Assembly (NCBI RefSeq): GCF_005862235.1
Contig: NZ_VCEK01000005.1
Span: 62,001 to 126,000 of the forward strand
DNA length: 64,000 nt
Direction of reading: 5' to 3'
From: Saccharomonospora piscinae
GTDB lineage: Bacteria; Actinomycetota; Actinomycetes; Mycobacteriales; Pseudonocardiaceae
Shown here: positions 58,978 through 64,000 of the stretch, piece after piece
Numbering within the stretch: the stretch's first letter is position 1
Layout of the letters: each line of letters begins with the position of its first letter
The notes under the pieces: model-generated
Database searches by the model: none
The model's input: only the letters and a program-made list of their open reading frames with translations
Told to the model about the DNA's origin: nothing
Position numbers and translations under genes: made by a program

Positions 58978-59083
58978 GCCCACGACGGTACGGCGGGACT
59001 CGCACGCACCGCACCCGAATTCCGCGCGATCCGGCTGGTCCGGCACGGTGGCCGCGTCGGCACCCGGAGCGCATACTTTCCCC

Positions 59084-60151
59084 GTGCCCACACCGTCGGC
59101 CGGGGCCACCGGCAGCACCGAGTCCACACCGGACTGGATACTCCACGTCGATCTCGACCAGTTCATCGCCGCCGTCGAGATCGCCAGGCACCCGGAGCTG
59201 CGCGGCCTGCCCGTGGTCGTCGGCGGCGCGGGCGACCCGGCCCAGCGCGGCGTCGTGGCCACCGCCTCCTACGAGGCCAGGGAGTTCGGTGTGCATTCCG
59301 GTATGCCGCTGCGGACGGCGGCACGCCGCTGTCCCGACGCCGTCTTCCTCGCCTCCGACCCGCCCGCCTACGAGGAGGTCTCGGAGCGGGTGATGGCCGT
59401 GCTGCGCGAGTTCCCGGTGGTCGTGGAGGTGGCGGGCTGGGACGAGGCGTTCCTCGGTGCCCGCACCGCCGACCCGGAGTCGCTGGCCCGCGCGGTGCGT
59501 CGTGCCGTGGCCGAGCGCACCGGACTGTCGTGCGCGGTCGGCATCGGGGACAACAAGCACACCGCCAAGCTGGCCACCGGCTTCGCCAAACCCGGCGGAG
59601 TGTCCCGGCTGACCAGGGCGAACTGGACCGAGGTCATGGGACAGCGGGCGCCCGACGCGCTCTGGGGCGTCGGCGCCAAGACCCGCCGCAAGCTCGCCGA
59701 CCTCGGCATCACCACCGTCGCCGCTCTCGCCGCCGCGGACCCCGGCGAACTGGCGAGGGCGTTCGGCCCCACGCTCGGCCCCTACTACCGGGTGCTCGCC
59801 CACGGCGCGGGCGACCGCGACGTCACCGCCACCCCGTACGTGCCCAAGTCCCGCAGCAGGGAGACCACCTTCCAGCACAACGTCTCCGACACCACCGAGC
59901 TGGGGCACCACCTGGACGGGCTGGCCGCCAGGGTGGCCGCCGACGTCGTCGCCGAGGGCCGCCCCGCCGCCCGCGTCGCCGTGAAGGTGCGCTTCGCTCC
60001 GTTCGTCACGCACACACGCAGCGTGACGCTGCCTGCTCCCACCTCGGACGCCGCCGAACTCACGCGGGCCGCGCGCCGGGTCTTCGACCGCTTCACGGTG
60101 GACCGCCCCGTGCGCCTGCTCGGCGTCCGGGCCGAGTTCCCGGCGGAATGA
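59084..60151 (+). CDS. dinB: DNA polymerase IV (Y family)
   Basis: 355 aa from a GTG at 59084. Catalytic acids are in [14 protein letters not shown] and [11 protein letters not shown], where the family consensus SxDE is replaced by GWDE. The helix-hairpin-helix region [17 protein letters not shown] and the little-finger domain follow. The steric position after DLDQF is Phe-Ile, as usual for Pol IV. The C-terminus ends without an obvious beta-clamp peptide. Error-prone translesion synthesis; the stop overlaps a very small reading frame. Confidence 0.92.
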   Translation: MPTPSAGATGSTESTPDWILHVDLDQFIAAVEIARHPELRGLPVVVGGAGDPAQRGVVATASYEAREFGVHSGMPLRTAARRCPDAVFLASDPPAYEEVSERVMAVLREFPVVVEVAGWDEAFLGARTADPESLARAVRRAVAERTGLSCAVGIGDNKHTAKLATGFAKPGGVSRLTRANWTEVMGQRAPDALWGVGAKTRRKLADLGITTVAALAAADPGELARAFGPTLGPYYRVLAHGAGDRDVTATPYVPKSRSRETTFQHNVSDTTELGHHLDGLAARVAADVVAEGRPAARVAVKVRFAPFVTHTRSVTLPAPTSDAAELTRAARRVFDRFTVDRPVRLLGVRAEFPAE

Positions 60152-60258
60152 GGCCGGACACACCGGTGTTGGACCCCATACGCGTCGCCGGTGTCGTTAC
60201 CCTGCACTACGCTGATGCGGCACTCGAACAGTTGACCGAACTGCTCGACGAGCCGTGA
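60148..60258 (+). CDS. Possible tiny protein coupled to dinB
   Basis: 36 codons starting in an ATGA overlap with the dinB stop and ending 37 bases before the topoisomerase start. The peptide (acidic end LEQLTELLDEP) has regular codon usage but no recognisable family. It could be a real coupled gene or chance. Confidence 0.35.
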   Translation: MRPDTPVLDPIRVAGVVTLHYADAALEQLTELLDEP

Positions 60259-60295
60259 CGACACCGCGTTTCACGATCTGGGAGAGAGCGAGCAC

Positions 60296-62353
60296 GTGAC
60301 TGCCTCTGCGGAGAACTTCTACGGGGCCGACGACCTCACGCACCTGGAAGGTCTCGAAGCGGTCCGCAAGCGGCCCGGGATGTACATCGGTTCCACCGAC
60401 AGCCGGGGCGTCAACCATCTCTTCACCGAGATCGTCGACAACTCCACCGACGAGGGCGTCGCGGGCCACGCCACCAGGGTCGTGGTGACGCTGCACGCCG
60501 ACGGCAGCGTGGAGATCGCCGACGACGGGCGCGGCATCCCCACTGGCACCCACGGCAAGTCGGGCCTCAGCGGCGTGGAACTCGTGCTGACCCGCCTGCA
60601 CGCGGGCGGCAAGTTCGGCGGCTCCGGCTACAAGACCTCGGGTGGCCTGCACGGCGTCGGTGCCTCCGCGGTCAACGCGCTGTCGTTGCGGTTCGACGTC
60701 TCGGTCCGGCACGGTGGCAAGGTCCACGAGATGTCGTTCGCCCGCGGCGTGGCCGGCGTCTTCGACGGCCCCGGGCCCAAGGCCAAGTTCACGCCCCAGT
60801 CGGGACTGCGGCTCGCCCGCAAGATGAAGCGGGGCGAGTCCACCGGCACCACCATCCGCTACTGGTACGACGCGCGCTATTTCGAGCGCGGCGCCGAGCT
60901 GGACGTCGAGCTGGTGCGCACCAAGCTGCGGCACACCGCCTTCCTGGTCCCGGGCGTCACGTACGTGCTGCGCACGGCCACCGACTCGGCCATCAACGAG
61001 GAGACCTTCCACTACCCCCACGGGCTGGTGGACATGGTGGAGTTCCTCGCGCCGGCCGGTGACCGCGCCGTCTGCGACACCCACCTCATCACCGGCGAGG
61101 GCACCTACAAGGAGAACGCCGCCGACGCCAACGGCGTCATGCAGTCCAACGTGGAGCGGCGCGCCGAGGTGGAGATCGCCCTGCGGTGGGGGACCGGCTA
61201 CGAGCGCACCGTCGTGTGCTTCACCAACACCATCCGCAACGTCCACGGCGGAACACACCGCAAGGGCTTCGAACGCGGCCTCGTCAGGGCGGTGCACGAC
61301 GCGATCTCCAAGACGCGCGGCCTGCTCAAACCCAAGGAGGACCCGCCCACGATCGACGACGTGTGCGAGGGCATGACGGCGATCGTCCACGTGCGCATCC
61401 CCGAACCGCAGTTCACCTCCCAGACCAAGGACGAGCTCTCCACCGCGGGCATCACCAAGGTGGTGCAGGGTCTCGTCGAGAAGCACATCAAGGCGTGGGC
61501 CGAACACCGCAGGACCAAGGCCGAGGCCAAGACGGTGCTGCAGAAGATCGTCGACGCCTCGCGCGTGCGGCTCGCGCAGAAGCAGCAGAAGGACGCCGCC
61601 CGCCGCAAGACCGCGCTCGAAGGGGCGGCCATGCCGCCCAAACTGGTGGACTGCCGCAGCACCGGCGTCTCCCGCAGCGAACTCTTCCTCGTCGAGGGCG
61701 ACAGCGCCCTGGGCTCGGCGCGCATGGCCCGCGTGTCGGAGTACCAGGCACTGTTGCCGCTGCGCGGGAAGATCCTCAACGTGCAGAAGGCCAACCTCGG
61801 CGACGCGCTGAAGAACGCCGAGATCGCCTCCATCGTGCAGGTGCTGGGGTCGGGCACCGGGCGCACCTTCGACGTCGCCTCGATGCGCTACGGCCGAGTG
61901 GTCCTCATGGCCGACGCGGACGTCGACGGCTCCCACATCCGCACCCTGCTCATCACGCTGTTCGCCAGGTACATGCGCCCGGTGATCACCGACGGCAGGC
62001 TCTACGCCGCCATGCCGCCGCTGCACAAGATCACCACGAAGGGCCGCAACGCCGAGACCCACTACACCTACACCGAGCGGGAGATGGAGGCGAAGGTCTC
62101 CGAGCTGGAGCGCCGCGGCAAGCAGATCGTCAAGCCGGTCCCGCGCTTCAAGGGCCTCGGCGAGATGGACGCCGACGAGCTGTGGGACACCACGATGAAC
62201 CCCGCGACACGTTCGGTGCGGCGCATCACCCTCGACGACGCCGAGGCCGCCGAGGCCGCGCTGGAACTGCTGATGGGCGAGAAGGTCGAGCCCCGGCGCA
62301 AGTGGCTCATCACCTCGGCCGAGCGGGTCGACCAGGCCGCGATCGACATCTGA
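60296..62353 (+). CDS. parE: Type IIA topoisomerase subunit B (ParE/GyrB, likely the second copy)
   Basis: 685 aa from a GTG. GHKL ATPase motifs EIVDNSTDEG, DDGRGIPTG and GGLHGVGASAVNALS; the transducer domain; TOPRIM with LVEGDSALGSAR and MADADVDGSHI; and the closing PRFKGLGEMDADELWDTTM. The EGDSALG form (Leu where GyrB has Gly) and the position away from recF/dnaN point to the ParE/topoisomerase IV-like pair of actinomycetes rather than the main gyrase. The subunit A gene follows after 36 bases. Confidence 0.88.
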   Translation: MTASAENFYGADDLTHLEGLEAVRKRPGMYIGSTDSRGVNHLFTEIVDNSTDEGVAGHATRVVVTLHADGSVEIADDGRGIPTGTHGKSGLSGVELVLTRLHAGGKFGGSGYKTSGGLHGVGASAVNALSLRFDVSVRHGGKVHEMSFARGVAGVFDGPGPKAKFTPQSGLRLARKMKRGESTGTTIRYWYDARYFERGAELDVELVRTKLRHTAFLVPGVTYVLRTATDSAINEETFHYPHGLVDMVEFLAPAGDRAVCDTHLITGEGTYKENAADANGVMQSNVERRAEVEIALRWGTGYERTVVCFTNTIRNVHGGTHRKGFERGLVRAVHDAISKTRGLLKPKEDPPTIDDVCEGMTAIVHVRIPEPQFTSQTKDELSTAGITKVVQGLVEKHIKAWAEHRRTKAEAKTVLQKIVDASRVRLAQKQQKDAARRKTALEGAAMPPKLVDCRSTGVSRSELFLVEGDSALGSARMARVSEYQALLPLRGKILNVQKANLGDALKNAEIASIVQVLGSGTGRTFDVASMRYGRVVLMADADVDGSHIRTLLITLFARYMRPVITDGRLYAAMPPLHKITTKGRNAETHYTYTEREMEAKVSELERRGKQIVKPVPRFKGLGEMDADELWDTTMNPATRSVRRITLDDAEAAEAALELLMGEKVEPRRKWLITSAERVDQAAIDI

Positions 62354-62389
62354 CGCGACGGACACACCACAGGAAGCGACGAACAAGTC

Positions 62390-64000
62390 ATGGCACGGCG
62401 CAAGAACACCACCACCCGCGTCGACCCGGCCGCGTTCGACCAGGCCGGTGCGCGCGTCTTCGAGAACCCGGTACGCACGGAGATCGAGGACTCGTACCTG
62501 GAGTACGCGTACTCGGTGATCCACTCCCGGGCGCTGCCGGACGCGCGCGACGGGCTCAAGCCGGTCCACCGCCGGATTCTCTACTCGATGCACGAGAACG
62601 GCTACCGGCCCAACCACGCCTACGTGAAGTCCTCGCGCGTGGTCGGTGACGTCATGGGCCGCTACCACCCGCACGGTGACACGGCCATCTACGACGCCAT
62701 GGTGCGCCTCGCGCAGGACTTCTCCATGAACGTCCCGCTGGTCGACGGGCATGGAAATTTCGGATCTCCGGACGACGGACCGGCGGCCTCGCGTTACACC
62801 GAGGCACGCATGTCGCCCGAGGCCATGCACCTGGTCGGGGAACTGGGCGAGGACACCGTCGACTTCCGCCACAACTACGACGGCTCGCTGACCGAGCCGA
62901 CCGTGCTGCCGGCCGCGTTCCCGAACCTGCTGGTCAACGGCACATCAGGAATCGCGGTCGGCATGGCGACCAACATGATCCCGCACAACCTCGGCGAGGT
63001 CGTCGCCGCCGCGCGGTGGCTGATCAACCACCCGAACGCCTCGCTCGACAAGCTCATGGAGTTCGTGCCGGGTCCCGACCTGCCCACGGGAGGGCAACTG
63101 CTCGGACTCGACCAGGTCCGCAAGGCGTACGAGACGGGCCGGGGCGTGGTCCGGATGCGGGCCAAGGTCACCACCGGGCCGATCGAGGGCAGCCGCAAGC
63201 AGGGCATCACCGTTACGGAACTGCCCTACGGGGTCGGGCCGGAGAAGGTCATCGAGCGCATCACCGAGGAGGTCAACAAGCGCAAGCGGCTCACCGGGAT
63301 CTCCGACGTCAAGGACCTCACCGACCGCGAGAACGGCACCAAGCTCGTCATCGAGTGCAAGGTGGGCGTCAACCCGCAGGCACTGCTGGCCGATCTCTAC
63401 CGGCTGACGCCGCTGGAACAGTCGTTCGGCATCAACAACCTCGTGCTGGTCGAGGGCCAGCCCAGGACGCTGGGGCTCAAGGAGCTGCTGGAGGTGTTTC
63501 TGGCCCACCGCTACGAGGTGGTGACGCGCCGGACCCGCTACCGCAGGCGCAAGCGTGAGGAGCGGTTGCACCTGGTCGAGGGCCTGTTGAAGGCCCTGCT
63601 CGACATCGACAAGGTGATCAAGCTGATCCGCGGCAGCGAGAACGCCCAGGCCGCCAAGGACGGCCTGATGAAGCGGTTCGCGCTCTCGGAGATCCAGGCC
63701 GCCTACATCCTCGACACGCCGCTGCGCAGGCTCACCAAGTACGACAAGATCGAGCTGGAGTCCGAACAGGACAGGCTGCGCGAGGAGATCGCCGAGCTGA
63801 CCGCGATCCTCGACGACGAGTCGGTGCTGCGGAAGGTGGTGTCGAAGGAGCTCGCCGCGGTGGCCAAGCAGTTCACGGCGCCGCGCCGCACGGCGCTGGT
63901 CGACGGTGATCTCAAGGAGGTGCTCGCCGCGTCGCAGCCCGCGGGCCCGCTGGAGGTCGCCGACGATCCCTGCCAGGTGATCCTCTCGGCCACCGGGCTG
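62390..64000 (+). CDS. parC: Type IIA topoisomerase subunit A (ParC/GyrA-like), 3' end outside window
   Basis: 537 codons visible, cut by the window end. Start ATG at 62390 with AGGAAG ahead. [16 protein letters not shown], the quinolone-determining region [19 protein letters not shown] (Thr98 and Asp102 at the resistance positions) and the active-site Tyr136 in SRYTEAR are present, followed by the tower ([16 protein letters not shown]) and the coiled-coil with [13 protein letters not shown]. Partner of the gene just upstream for chromosome decatenation. Confidence 0.9.
   Translation, partial: MARRKNTTTRVDPAAFDQAGARVFENPVRTEIEDSYLEYAYSVIHSRALPDARDGLKPVHRRILYSMHENGYRPNHAYVKSSRVVGDVMGRYHPHGDTAIYDAMVRLAQDFSMNVPLVDGHGNFGSPDDGPAASRYTEARMSPEAMHLVGELGEDTVDFRHNYDGSLTEPTVLPAAFPNLLVNGTSGIAVGMATNMIPHNLGEVVAAARWLINHPNASLDKLMEFVPGPDLPTGGQLLGLDQVRKAYETGRGVVRMRAKVTTGPIEGSRKQGITVTELPYGVGPEKVIERITEEVNKRKRLTGISDVKDLTDRENGTKLVIECKVGVNPQALLADLYRLTPLEQSFGINNLVLVEGQPRTLGLKELLEVFLAHRYEVVTRRTRYRRRKREERLHLVEGLLKALLDIDKVIKLIRGSENAQAAKDGLMKRFALSEIQAAYILDTPLRRLTKYDKIELESEQDRLREEIAELTAILDDESVLRKVVSKELAAVAKQFTAPRRTALVDGDLKEVLAASQPAGPLEVADDPCQVILSATGL

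Overview
The window is 64 kb of very GC-rich DNA with GTG/TTG starts, dense ATGA/GTGA gene overlaps, a WhiB regulator, an actinobacterial-type [NiFe] hydrogenase operon and an actinobacterial-type second topoisomerase pair. It comes from an actinomycete. The mix of genes, and palindromic intergenic repeats of a style I associate with Pseudonocardiales (Amycolatopsis/Saccharomonospora group), make that order plausible, but this is inference.

Region 1 (1-37.5 kb) is a nonribosomal peptide gene cluster that I do not recognise as a known one. A tightly overlapping plus-strand operon carries leuC-, leuD-, aminotransferase-, leuB- and P450-like genes, two giant NRPS genes and an MFS exporter. The leu-like cassette looks like an alpha-keto-acid chain-extension (homologation) set, and the first adenylation domain has a Phe-like pocket, so homophenylalanine or a relative is a reasonable guess for residue 1. 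The NRPSs read A-T / C-A-T-E / C-A-T // C-A-T-E / C-A-T / C-A*-T-E. This is six modules with alternating L and D residues and no thioesterase. The last adenylation domain (A*) is shortened and lacks its ATP-binding core. A separate minus-strand operon encodes a free-standing A-T protein with a clear Thr code, plus a type II thioesterase, an SDR, an MppJ-like keto-acid methyltransferase and a second P450. The simplest reading is that Thr is delivered in trans to the last module, as proposed for ramoplanin-type systems. Next come an alpha/beta hydrolase, a VioC/AsnO-like Fe(II)/2-oxoglutarate oxygenase and an FkbM methyltransferase. The oxygenase fits the basic, Arg-like pocket of module 4.

Region 2 (37.5-39.6 kb) holds a DUF1023-type hydrolase and a GNAT acetyltransferase and probably marks the cluster edge.

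Region 3 (39.6-54.9 kb) is a complete-looking hydrogenase locus. It has hypF and a NIPA/EamA-like membrane protein on plus. On minus is a long operon (read from 49.6 kb down to 42.8 kb) with two SIS sugar-phosphate-isomerase-like proteins, an extra HypC-like protein, a conserved unknown, a maturation protease and hypC-D-E-A-B. On plus is the structural operon: small and large subunits resembling group 1h/5 high-affinity H2-oxidising enzymes, a NifU-like protein without cysteines, a DUF5947-type Cys-rich protein and small accessory proteins.

Region 4 (55-64 kb) looks like core chromosome: a methyltransferase, a Tat-exported flavin amine oxidase, a WhiB regulator, ribonuclease Z, DNA polymerase IV, parE-type topoisomerase subunit B and the start of the matching subunit A, which runs off the end of the window.
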